64,000 bases of DNA from Prunella strophiata. Taxonomy: Eukaryota > Chordata > Aves > Passeriformes > Prunellidae. Each line of letters begins with the position of its first letter. The stretch's first letter is position 1. Position numbers and translations under genes: made by a program. Below the pieces are notes generated by a model. That model worked only from the letters and a program-made list of their open reading frames with translations. It did not search any database and had not been told where the DNA came from. The stretch lies in the NCBI GenBank assembly GCA_036583965.1, contig JAZBQD010000014.1, forward strand, positions 2,336,001-2,400,000, given 5' to 3'. Positions 13,301-24,192 of the stretch are shown in pieces.

Positions 13301-14947
13301 ATGAGTATATTATTACTGAATGCACCATGAAAGCTTAAAAATAACAATTGATTTCTAATTATAAAAAAAGGAAAAAAAAAAAAAAAAGGAAAAAAAAAGC
13401 CATCTTAAGCTTCAGGATAAATTGTCTGGGGTTATGGGAAAATCTGAAAAGGCAAAAAGTTCTGTGCTGCTTCCTGACATTTGAGCAAACAGGTTTTTGC
13501 AGCTGTGTGTAATTACAAGAAGTTAGAGGACTGTTTATTTAACAATGATATATTTATACATTTACTAGGAAATACAGCATTAGTCAGAGAGGCATTAAAA
13601 TATCTGTTAAGCTATCCATTATAATATCTGCAAACTGAGCCCTTAAGAAATAGTATTCTTCCGTAGTATTCTTCCATACAGTCATTTTTCAGTTTCCTGT
13701 AAACACAGCTAGAAAGGCATAATCCAAGGGGGAAGTTCATGGAGGTTCACACAGAAACAGGGATGTGCACCTTTAAAGTTTGTTTCTCTCTCTGATATAA
13801 ATTTAACACCTGCTTGCATGTCAGGACTTTAGGATTTTGGTGTGTTTGTTGTGCTGGGAAGTCACAGAATCTCCATTCCTCATGGGGAAAACTGAGCTCT
13901 GGCCTGATAAATTCAAAAGGCAGAGGGGAGATTTCTGATCTCCAGACCCAAGACTGACCTGCACTTGTAGTCCTGCAGACAGATCTGCAAGTGAAGATGT
14001 TTTGTTCAGGTGGAGTAATGCATGCCCCGAGTGACTTCTGCTGTGCTGAGGAAGATGAATTTGCTGTTGTGCATTCCCTCTGTGGCCTGGCTCCTACCAG
14101 GACTCAGCCAGGCTTTATCTGTTGGAATCTGCTCCATGTGGAGTGCAGTGACAGCCTCAGCATTCATGAGAAAAATGTGTGGAGAAGGAGTGGATGGTGA
14201 CACGACTCCAGCTTGCACAACAGCCCCGTGCTAAAGAGCCTTTGATGTGATGTGATGCAGTCTTTTCCCCAGGGAACCATAATCCATCTGCTTTTCCTGA
14301 AAAAACTGCCCCAGCTCATAGTTGATATCTTGAAAATTTCTATTCTTCCTTTAAAAGTTAAGTTCTGTTAAGTTAAAGAGCCCAGGGAACTGCAGCCAGT
14401 GTTTCAAAGTCATAGGCCAGCATCTTATGCATTCATATTGAAACCAGAAGATGGAGTTTAGTTTTTAATATTTTTTCTTGGGTAATCTATCTTCTTTCTT
14501 CATCTTCTTGAATTAATTTAGTGGTGCTGAAAAGTTCTGAAATTATTTCCTGGGACTAGATTAATTATTTAAGACAATGGGAGTTGTTTAGTTGACTTCA
14601 TTGTGAATTAGAAGAAGTAATTTATTTAAAGGCAAGATATAGCACAAACAAGCAGTAAAATCAACTCTCCATTCTCTTGTTCCTCCCTCAGAGACACACA
14701 GGCACTCTCACTTGTAAGTTCAGCTTTGACCTCTAATCATGAAAACAGATTTTTCTCCAGATCTTTTCATTTTATGGTGATTTGATGAGAGGTTAGTGGT
14801 GATGATATGCACACCTTCCAACTGAAAACTGGATTAATGTAATGAATTCTTCTCTACAAGTTTTAGCAAATGAAACCCAAAGTATATAATAGAGTTTTTT
14901 GAATAGACTTTTTTTTTTCTGGTTTGAAGGAGTTGTGTGATGTTCAT
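7393..14947. other. Unique DNA, no gene seen
   Basis: About 7.5 kb of unique sequence with T runs (near 8399-8410 and 8710-8720) and an A-rich tract (13369-13399). Open frames reach at most about 137 codons (7877-8290, plus strand) and carry no family signature or convincing splice context. A 13-bp tandem repeat lies near 13650-13678. I see no exon, RNA gene or recognisable transposon, although old degraded repeats would be missed by eye. Confidence 0.5.
13369..13399 (+). repeat. A-rich low-complexity tract
   Basis: Three A runs separated by GG, the middle one about 15 bases. Simple low-complexity DNA. No upstream retro-copied gene is visible that it could tail. Confidence 0.75.
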
Positions 14948-15035
14948 CATCACAGAAAACTAGAATCATTTAGGTTGGAAAAGACCCCAAAGATCAGTGA
15001 GTCACCTCAGCACTGCCAAGCCTACCACTCTAATA
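14948..15035 (-). mobile_element. CR1 LINE 3'-end fragment
   Basis: The motif AGAATCATTTAGGTTGGAAA followed by AGACC and AGATCA, then CACTGCCAAGCC, is the well-known reverse complement of an avian CR1 3' region. The tail side lies to the left, so the element is on the minus strand. Only about 90 bases remain, which is normal for 5'-truncated CR1 copies. No reading frame survives. Confidence 0.8.
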
Positions 15036-18000
15036 GTTAATTAAATTTCAATTAAATTGCTTCCTTTTGGGCATGCCTGTGCTGTAGATTTTAGAGGTGG
15101 GGAGCAAAACAGAGGCTGTGATCAAAAACAGAGAACCAGTAGGATGAATTTATTGCAATATAGCATTTTATTTTCAGTCCTGCAGTGCATCTTGCCCCTC
15201 CATCAGTAGCACATTTTGTCTGGGTGGAGAAGGCAGCACTCCACCTGACATACTCCCCTGGGCCACAGCTAATAACCTTATTTCTTATTTCTTTTGATGC
15301 CTCCAGCTGTGGTTAGAAAAGCAGCACTGAGCAATGCTGTGACACCAGAGGGGAGAAAACCCAACTCCCTGACTCTTTCTTTTGCTCTTGTTCTTTTAGG
15401 CTTTGCTAAGGAGGGATAAAACAAATTGGAGTCAATTTTATGGAGTGTCTTTAAGAATATGCCTTAAGGCTTTTGCCTCTTTCTGCTGTGGCAAATGTTA
15501 TTGACTCCATGAGAACAGCCCTGACTTCCCAGTGACCTCAAGTTTCATCTTATTCACTTTGTGTTTCATCTTACTCTTGTGCCTCATGGTTGAATTCAGA
15601 CAAGGTGGTTATTTAAATGGCATTTTCTGCCTTAAAGTTGTCTGCTCATTCTCCTCAATTACAAACTTTTGGATGTCTTACTCAATCACTACCCTTACCC
15701 TGCAAATCTGCCTGAATCCGATTTTGAGCTCTCCAGCAATTTAAAAAATATGTTAATTTTCATAGTGTTGAGAATCTTTTGATCTCACTCTGCCTCAGGA
15801 TATGATTTTCATCTTTGGTCTAGTCCTTTTCCCACTGAAGTTAAAAAAAAAAAGGCTTCCATTAAATTCAAGAGACAGAATTTAATGCTTTTCAAAGCAG
15901 CACCTGGTTCATGGACAGGCATGCTGCCTGGACCCTTGGATGGGAATTACAATTGGAATATTAGTTTGATAATAAGTTTAGTTAGATAATAAACCTCTCT
16001 GTCTACAGTAACCCAGAGGACAGTCTGGATCTCAGTCTTAGTGGTAAGGGGGGGTTCAGGTCCCTTCTTGTCTGATGCTCAAATCTTCTGCAAAATGAAT
16101 TTATTTGTCACTTTTAAAAGCAAGAATGCTGTTTTGTAACTCTTTCTTCTCTTTATTCGCTCCCATCTCTGCATTCAGTACAGAAAAAACTCCTGTATAA
16201 TGACTCCAGTCTTCTCATAGTAGTCCTAAATTGACTCTTTATTATTTCTCTGTGTTTTCCTGGCTGTATACAGGGGTGGGAATGTGGAACATGTGGTGGA
16301 CTGTTGTGAGGTTTGATAGCAATATTTCTCTAAAGATTTCTCTAAAGATGGATTTTTACAATCTATTGTCTGAATCCACACCCCAAATTCACAAGGAGGA
16401 TATGTTAAACTGACTCTTCCTGTAGATTCCAATAATCCTTAAAATCATGGTCAATCTTAGCTATTCAATCCTCTTTGGAACCCAGTGCTCCTGCACCTTT
16501 TACAAACAGTTTATATTATTATTGCTTGATCTTACTGCTTCTTTCTGGCTATTTTAATTCTGAGATTACTCATGTGTGCTCCACAACTTCCCTGTAAAGG
16601 CAGGGGATGAGTTTTGCAATTGGCATGATGTGATGAGACCATTTGGGACCCTAATGAATATATTAAACAGGCTGGGGGAGATGAGAACTGTTTTGGATTT
16701 GTCTGAAGACATCTTTGGAGCCATTCAGTGAAAACAAAACAAAATAAGGGGGGAAAAAAATTTGCTCTCAGCTCTTCAGTTGCGACATTGTTTGCCTCAA
16801 AATGAAATGCTTCAGTTTTAGGTGAATTAAACTTCAGGCCCAGCTCCAAAGAGAAACATCTTGATTTAGGAAAGAGTATTTTAGCAAAACATTTTAATTA
16901 TGTTGATCCACTGCTCCTTCTTTGTGCCTTTTCCCCTTCTGTGTGTCTGCAGCTGCCAAAGTTGTGGCACTAGAGCTGTAGGCTGACCTTTCTTGTTTGC
17001 CACTAAGTTTTTTGCATAATTCAGGTTGCACTGTTCCTCACATCACACCAAAGTGGAAGAAAGCAGAGCATGGACAGTCAGTTTCCCTCTGTGCCTTCAC
17101 AGACCTGGAGCCCCATTTGAAGCCACCTCCAAATGAAATAAAGGTAAAGGCTAACAGAAATTGCATTCCAGAAAAATGTCCTGGAAGAGATTTAGAAATT
17201 CTTGGCTTAAGAATGTAGCCCTACTGTGTAACTGTTGGAGATGAAGGGGTTAAAACTCTTCTGGGCTTAGTTTTTGGTTCTGATTCTGCCTCTGGAGCAA
17301 CTTTTGCAGGTCACTGAAGGCAGGAGGAACACTGAGCTGGATTAACACTGGTTCCAGCTGCTGCAGCCCCTTCTAAAATTACCCCTGTGCAGCAAGATGG
17401 TCATAATTAACTGTCCCTTCTGGTGTTTGGGAAGATACTCAAACAAACCCCCACCACTACACAAGAACAAAGAGTAATGCTGATGGATGCAGTTACTGGT
17501 TCAACGGGGCACTTGTGGGAATTTGCCCAGGATTAATTTTGATTTCCCAGCACATTTGCAGGTGAAACATATTCTGAAGTGAAATAAGAGGTTAATCATG
17601 AGAAGGCAGCTGACTGCTCTAAGCAACAGCCTATTTCATCAATGCCTGTGATGCAAATAAAAACCCCAAACAGCCCTAAAACTAAATATAGCATAAAAGT
17701 CCTCAAAAGCCAGTCAATAAATAGTAATTATCTCTCACAGCTGGAAGCATGTTTTGCTTTGAGTGCAACCAACAAACTGTGCTTGACTGTGAGCTGATGA
17801 TTTCAATCAGGTTATAAAGGAGAATGCTATTTTGGAGCCCCTAACTTGGAAGGTGTTCTTGTAAATGGGTTCTATTTCCAAACCCTTCCCTTCCTGTCCA
17901 AACTGCTGCAGACCTGGATGAGTGGCAAAGCCTGATTTGATCCCAAGGCTGGTTTGTGATTCAGACATTGCTGGTGGGCACAACACCCCCAGACCTCCTC

Positions 18001-19200
18001 CCTGTGCCCCAAATTGCTGCTCCTGTGCAGCCACTGCTCTCAGCAGAGCTGACACTCAGTGTGGGATCTGTCCTGCCAGGGTTCCATGGAGGAATGCCAC
18101 TTGGGAGCTGGGGAACCTCAGTATTTTTGAGAAAGGGAAGAGGTGAGAAAGCAGCTCTTAGGAGTTAAAAACCAGGCCTGCCATGTTCCATGGCACAGTG
18201 GTTTTTTTTTAATTTTTATTTTTTTATTTTTTCAGATACCTCACCAGCACTGGAGAGTGGCTAAACTGTGAGATCCTGACAAACTGATCCTCGTGGCTGG
18301 CTCTCCAAAGTGGTCAAACTGAAGGACAAGTTTGGATTAACCCTCAAAATTAACACATCAACAATCAGGTCAGGAAATTGAAATTTATAATGTTCCTGTG
18401 ATGCACTGTCCTCATTCCAGGAGGTGAAATTGTGTTGCCTTACCAAACATCCCAGAGAATGTGTTGCACTACCACCCCATCCCTGGGCTGGTATGGATAA
18501 TTCCCATTTCAACAAGAGCCACATTCTTCAGTGTCATCTTGCAGTTCTTGGGACCTGTTTTAGAAACTGCATTATCTTTGAGGCTTTGTTTTTGCCTGCT
18601 AGAATGATGGGTGTCTTCTGGAAAAGAACATCTATTCTGTTCAGTCTCCATTTCTGACAGCATCTACATATCCAGTAGTTTTCTCAGTGCATGAACAAAG
18701 TATTGCCAGGCTCTTGTAGATGGATGTGCCCTGCATCTCCATCCTTCCAACTGTTACAGACCTCCCTGTGTGCTGAGTTTTGAAAAATATACAGCCTGAG
18801 GTGCTGCTGCAGCTTGTAGATGGATATTTCACATATTCTCATCTCCCTTCTTCCTAAATGAAATTCTCACATTGGCTTTTGGTATCTCTGGAAAATTAGA
18901 AAAAGGAAAGAGGCTGCTAATTGTTTTAGTTATTAATTAAGCAGAGCTCTGTTTTACTAGAATGACAGGCACAAGGAAGAAATTTTGAACTCCCAGGAGG
19001 GATATTTTATGTTGTTTGGGTTTTTTTTTTCAAACAATGGACTCTTTTTTTGGAAACCATTAACATTTTCATAACTAACATTTCAGGATGCTGAATGTAG
19101 CTTTTCAAGTAAAAGTCTATTGTTAAAAGGACTATGAGGTGGTGCCACTAACAGTGTGCACCTGAATTATCCTTGAGAACCATAAAATTGCTCTATTTAG
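15036..19200. other. Unique DNA, no gene seen
   Basis: About 4.2 kb without a recognisable gene. Open frames are short (105 codons or fewer) and overlap on both strands. Minor low-complexity tracts are an A run near 15843-15853 and a T-rich run near 18202-18235. The latter ends in TTTTTTCAG and resembles a splice acceptor, but no coding frame follows that I can recognise. Confidence 0.5.
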
Positions 19201-21172
19201 GTTCTCTTCTCTTCTCTTCTCTTCTCTTCTTCTCTTCTTCTCTTCTCTTCTCTTCTCTTCTCTTCTCTTCTCTTCTCTTCTCTTCTCTTCTCTTCTCTTC
19301 TCTCTTCTTTTTTTACTATTCTCCTCTCCTCGTTCCTCTCCTCTCCTCTCCTCGTCCTCTCCTCTCTCTCCCTCCTCTCTCTCCGCCTCTCTCGTCCTCT
19401 CCTCTCCTCTCTCTCCCTCTCATCCTCCTCCTCTCTCTCCTCTCCTCTCCTCTCCCTTCTCCTCTCCTCTCCTCTCCTCTCCTCCTCCTCTCCTCTCCTC
19501 TCCTCCTCCTCTCCTCATCCTCTCCTCTCCTCGTCCTCTCCTCTCCTCATCCTCATCCTCTCCTCCTCCTCTCCTCTCCTCTCCTCTCCTCTCCTCTCCG
19601 CTCCCTTTTCCCCCTCCCTCGTCTTTCCCTTCCCCTTTTTTTTCCTTTCCTTTCCCCCTTTTTCCTTTCAAAGAAACAAAAAAGGGGAATTTCCCCCTCC
19701 GCTTCTATTCCTTTTTTCCTCTCCCCTTTTCCTTTCCTTTCCCCCTTTTTTCCTTCCTTTCCCCCTTTTTGTCTTTTCCTTTCCTTTCCACCCTTTTCTC
19801 TTTCCTTTCCCCCTTTTTCCTTTTCCTTTCCCCTTTTTCCTTTCCTTTTCCTTCCTTTCCCTTTCCTTCCTTTCTTTTCCTGTCCTGTCCTTTCTCCTTC
19901 CTTTGCCTTCCTTTCCTTTCCTTTCTTGCCCTTTCCGTTCCTTTCCTTTCCTTTCCTTTCCTTTCCCTTTCCTTTCCTTTTCCTTCCTTTCCTTTTTTTC
20001 CTTTCCTTTCCTTTCCTTTCTTTCCTTTCCTTTCCTTTCCTTCTTTCCTTTCCTTTCCTCTCCGCTCCTCTTCCTCTCCTCTCCTCTTCCGCTCCTCTCT
20101 CTCCTCTCCTCTCCTCTCCCTCCGCTCCCTCTCCTCTCCGTCTCCTCTCCTCTTCTCCTCTCCTCCTCTCCTCCTCTCCTCTCCTCTCCTCTCCTCTCCT
20201 CATCTCATCCTCTCCTCATCCTCTCCTCTCCTCTCCTCTGCGCTCCGTCTGCTCCCTCCTCTCCCTCTCCTCTCCTCTCCTCTCCTGCTCCTCTCGCTCT
20301 CCTCCCGGGAAAAAATTCGCCGTGCTCCTCTCCTCCGCTCATCCTCTCCTCTCCTCGTCTATAGAATCCTCATCCTCTCCTCTCCTATCCTCGACGTCCT
20401 CTCCTCTGCCTCTCCTCGTGCATCGAGGCGACATCCTACTCCTCAATATGTCACTCTCCTCATCCTGCCGTTGCTCCGTCTGCTGCAATCCTGCATCTCT
20501 CTCCTGCGGTCGCCCTCAGATCCGTCACGTTCCTCGTCGCATGCTCCCTCGACGGTGAACTAGTACGTCCTCTCCCTCTCTCCTCCTCCTCTTTCCTGCT
20601 CGCGACTCCTCTGCGCTCGTCCCGCGTCCAGGTCTCTTGGCGTCTTCCTCGTCCAGTCCTCAGTCCTCCCTGTCCCTCGTCTATCCTCTCCTCTCCTCTC
20701 TCGGTCCTCCTCGCTCGGTCCTCTCCTGGGTCGTCCTCTGCCATCGTCCTTCTCTCTGCTCCTCGTTCCCTCGTTACCCGTCTCCTTTGTTCCTCCTCAT
20801 CGCTCTCCTCGAGGTGCCGTCCGGAGGTCTGGTCCCTCGTTGTTCCTCCGAATAGCCCTCTCCATCATCTACATCGGAAGTCCGGTCGCGCCTCTCCCTG
20901 ATCTCTGTGCTCCATCTCCTCATCCTCAAAATGTCCCTAGTCTCTCATGGGAAAGGTACCTCTTTCCTTCGTCCTCTCGCTGCGGGTCGCTCAGGATCCC
21001 TCTCCCTCGTCCTCATCCTCTCCATCACCCTCTCTACCTCTGCTCGACTCCCTTTATCTTTCCTTGGTACCTTTTTTCTTTTTTCCTTTCCTTATCCTTT
21101 CAATTTTCTTTCAGCCCTTTTCCCTTTCTCCTCCCTTTCCTTTCTCCTCCCTTTTTCCTTTGTTTTATTTTT
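19201..21172 (+). repeat. Long pyrimidine-rich tract of TTCTC, TCCTC and TTTCC pentamers
   Basis: About 2 kb in which one strand is almost pure C+T. Blocks follow one another: TTCTC repeats (19203-19308), TCCTC types (about 19320-19612), TTTCC types (about 19613-20055, interrupted by a purine patch at 19669-19695), TCCTC again to about 20410, then a degenerate CpG-containing stretch to about 21060 and a short TTTCC part. Tracts of this kind are mirror-rich and can form triplex DNA. The stretch after 20280 has irregular single-base insertions and scattered CpG, unlike the rest of the window, which suggests poorly corrected long reads. The long open frames here, rich in Ser, Leu, Phe and Pro, reflect composition and are not a gene. 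Confidence 0.85.
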
Positions 21173-21702
21173 CAGGATTCACACAGGGGTAGAAAACTTG
21201 CGTTGTCAAGACCCCCAGAGGAGTGGGATAGCTCTGGAGCTGGATGGTCACAGGTTTATGTATCCCTGAAACTTTGCAGAACCTGGTGAGAGAGTGTAGA
21301 AGTATTGCCACAAGCGAAACTCCATTCCACAGCCAAACGAGTTCTCTCTCCCTAGTCAGCGTGGAACAACACATCCTCGGTGTCATTCAGATGCTCTCCC
21401 TCGAGGTTGCATTCCTGGCAAGCTGCCGCACACTTTTGGCTGCTTTTTTTGTTTTTCCACTGTATATGGACTCTTTTGTTTTCAAATTAATTCTCTTGAT
21501 TGGCTGCAGATGCACACCAAAACGTAACGAATCCTTTGTTTCAGTGTACAATTTCAAGTGACTGATGATTAGCGGCCGTTGGAAACTTTGCTGTTGCAAA
21601 AAACGATTTGACAGACCCTTGTTTGTTACAGAAAATTTGAATATTTTTCTGTGGAAAGGCATCCCTTTTGCCAGGAGAAAAAAAAAAAAAAAAACCAAAA
21701 AA

Positions 21703-21738
<36 letters not shown>

Positions 21739-22134
21739 GTCAAGTCATCCTGAATCCACGGTTTTTTTAGGTCAGCCGGTTAAACAGCTCAAAGCTTGTT
21801 TGATGTTTTCAGGGCACTAACTTAAGACATTGTTTTTTAATGGCTGCGTACATGTGGTGGCTGCAGGCTCCATTAATCAGCCTGCTTCATCCATCAGTAT
21901 CTCCCTTGTTGGATAGGCAGGACAGCAATCCTGGGAGCTGTAGTAGCTTGGATGCCTTCAGAGACAAAAAAATATCCCACAGAAAATTATGGATAAGAAG
22001 CACATCTCCTGTGTGGGGAAGTGCAAGAGCACCAAGTTTGCAGTTGCACTTGGGAGGAGCTGGGGGGGCTTTGTGTGCAAAATGGAGTGTGAAAACAGAG
22101 TTTGTCCTTTGGGAAGTGTTTCTAATCCAGTCCC
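21173..22134 (+). repeat. Left copy of duplicated gap flank (error-rich)
   Basis: This block aligns along its length with 23277-24192 on the other side of the gap. Between shared anchors (CAGGATTCACAC at 21173 and 23277; CCAGTCCC at 22127 and 24185) this copy spans 954 bases against 908, with many one- and two-base insertions here. The copies include the same A-run/T-run pair and the same unique text. After the block the two sides have different sequence. An excess of small insertions in one copy is what raw long-read gap filling gives. No gene is visible in it. Confidence 0.85.
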
Positions 22135-22690
22135 AAAACTGAACTGACAGCCCACCACAAACAGACACATTTCATACTCAAGCAAAGCACAATTCCTTGG
22201 CAACAATTCACTCCACTACTTACAGGACACTTTTTTTCCCAGGGGCACAATAAGATAAACAACCAACAACCACCACCAAACAAATCCAACAAATCAAAAC
22301 AGAAATGACGGAGAATATATAGGGGAGCGTGTCTGGTTGTCTGGTATGTGTTTGTGCGTGTGTGTATATGGACTATGGTGTGTGACAAATTGCAGTGAGG
22401 ACAAGGGATATAAAAGAGGGGTCACGGCCTAAAAGCTGACAGGACGTTGGTATCACCACAGATAAAGATAGCAGCAATACAGCAAGCTCCTGAAAGGTAA
22501 TCATGCCATTAAAAAGTACCATACCTTTCACAAGTTCGTTCCAAAGCAGTACAGACTCTCCCCCTTGTCCACCACAGCACTGCAAAAAAAAACAAGGAAA
22601 AATTCTGGCTCTCCACCCTTGATGGCCCATCCTCTTACATTACTCAATGTACATTGGAGGTATACCTGTGTTCTATTAAGGGCACCACCT
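22135..22690. other. Unique stretch left of the assembly gap
   Basis: About 550 bases found only on the left side of the gap; the right copy continues differently after 24192. It has A/C-rich and GT-rich patches and no recognisable gene. Because the block before it looks error-rich, its base accuracy and placement are doubtful. It may belong to another haplotype or locus. Confidence 0.5.
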
Positions 22691-23190
22691 NNNNNNNNNN
22701 NNNNNNNNNNNNNNNNNNNNNNNNNNNNNNNNNNNNNNNNNNNNNNNNNNNNNNNNNNNNNNNNNNNNNNNNNNNNNNNNNNNNNNNNNNNNNNNNNNNN
22801 NNNNNNNNNNNNNNNNNNNNNNNNNNNNNNNNNNNNNNNNNNNNNNNNNNNNNNNNNNNNNNNNNNNNNNNNNNNNNNNNNNNNNNNNNNNNNNNNNNNN
22901 NNNNNNNNNNNNNNNNNNNNNNNNNNNNNNNNNNNNNNNNNNNNNNNNNNNNNNNNNNNNNNNNNNNNNNNNNNNNNNNNNNNNNNNNNNNNNNNNNNNN
23001 NNNNNNNNNNNNNNNNNNNNNNNNNNNNNNNNNNNNNNNNNNNNNNNNNNNNNNNNNNNNNNNNNNNNNNNNNNNNNNNNNNNNNNNNNNNNNNNNNNNN
23101 NNNNNNNNNNNNNNNNNNNNNNNNNNNNNNNNNNNNNNNNNNNNNNNNNNNNNNNNNNNNNNNNNNNNNNNNNNNNNNNNNNNNNNNNNN
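22691..23190. other. Assembly gap, 500 N
   Basis: Exactly 500 undetermined bases, a round number typical of a gap of unknown size rather than a measured length. Pyrimidine-rich TTTCC sequence resumes right after it, so the missing piece is probably part of the same simple-repeat tract. Confidence 0.98.
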
Positions 23191-24192
23191 TTGCCTTTCC
23201 CCTTTTCCTTTCTTTTCCTCCCTTTTCCTTTCTCCTCCCTTTTCCTTTCTCCTCCCTTTTCCTTTGTTTTATTTTTCAGGATTCACACAAGGGGTAGAAA
23301 CTTGCTTTGTCAAGACCCCAGAGGAGTGGGATAGCTGGAGCTGGATGGTCACAGGTTGAGGTATCCCTGAACTTTGCAGAACTGTGAGAGAGTGTAGAAG
23401 TATGGCACAGAGCAGAAATCCATCACAGTCAAACGAGGTTCTCCCGAGATCAGCGTGGAACAACACATCTCGGTGTCATTCAGATGCTCTCTCGAGGTTG
23501 CATTCTGGCAGCTGCACACTTTGGCTGCTTTTTTTGTTTTTCCAACTGTATATGGACTTCTTTTGTTTCAAATTAATCTCTTGATTGGCTGCAGATGCAC
23601 ACCAAAACGTCCTTTGTTTCAGTGTACATTTTCAAGTGACTGATGATTAGCGCCGGTTGGAAACTTTGCTGTTGCAACGATTTGACAGACACTTGTGGTT
23701 ACAGCAAAATTGATATTTTCTGTGGAAAGGCATCCCTTTTGCCAAGGAGAAAAAAAAAAAAAACCAAAAAAACCTTTTTTTTTTTTCTTTTCTTTTTTTT
23801 TTTTTTTGTCAAGTCATCCTGAAATCCACGGTTTATTTTAGGTCAGCTGGTTAAACAGCTCAAAGCTGTTGATTGTTTCAGGGCACTACTTAAGACTTGT
23901 TTTTTATGGCTGCGTACATGTGGTGCTGCAGGCTCCATTAATCAGCCTGCTTCATCCATCAGTATCTCTTGTTGGAGAGGCAGGACAGCAATCTGGGAGC
24001 TGTAGTAGCTGTGATGCCTTCAGAGACAAAAAATATCCCACAGAAAATTATGGATAAGAGCACATCTCCTGTGGGGGAAGTGCAAGAGCACCAAGTTTGC
24101 AGTTGCAACTTGGGAGGAGCTGGGGGGCTTTGTGTGCAAAATGGAGTTGTGAGAAACAGAGTTTCCTTTGGGAAGTGTTTCTATCCAGTCCC
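23191..24192 (+). repeat. Right copy of duplicated gap flank
   Basis: It opens with the end of a TTTCC tract and then repeats the block of 21173-22134 in compact form. This version has fewer stray bases and is probably closer to the true sequence. It joins smoothly to the unique DNA that follows. No coding frame or element could be recognised in it. Confidence 0.85.

Noticed and set aside
19173..20563. Ser/Leu/Phe/Pro-rich frames up to 461 codons and the Glu/Arg/Gly-rich frames opposite
   Set aside because: They reflect the composition of a polypyrimidine tract, in a stretch that also looks error-rich.
21680..21740. A run followed by T run as a retrocopy tail or foldback element
   Set aside because: It sits in the error-rich duplicated block and is repeated in the right copy with different run lengths; no retrocopy is visible on either side.
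22565..23359. Frames running through the N gap
   Set aside because: The open length is only due to undetermined bases; nothing can be translated there.
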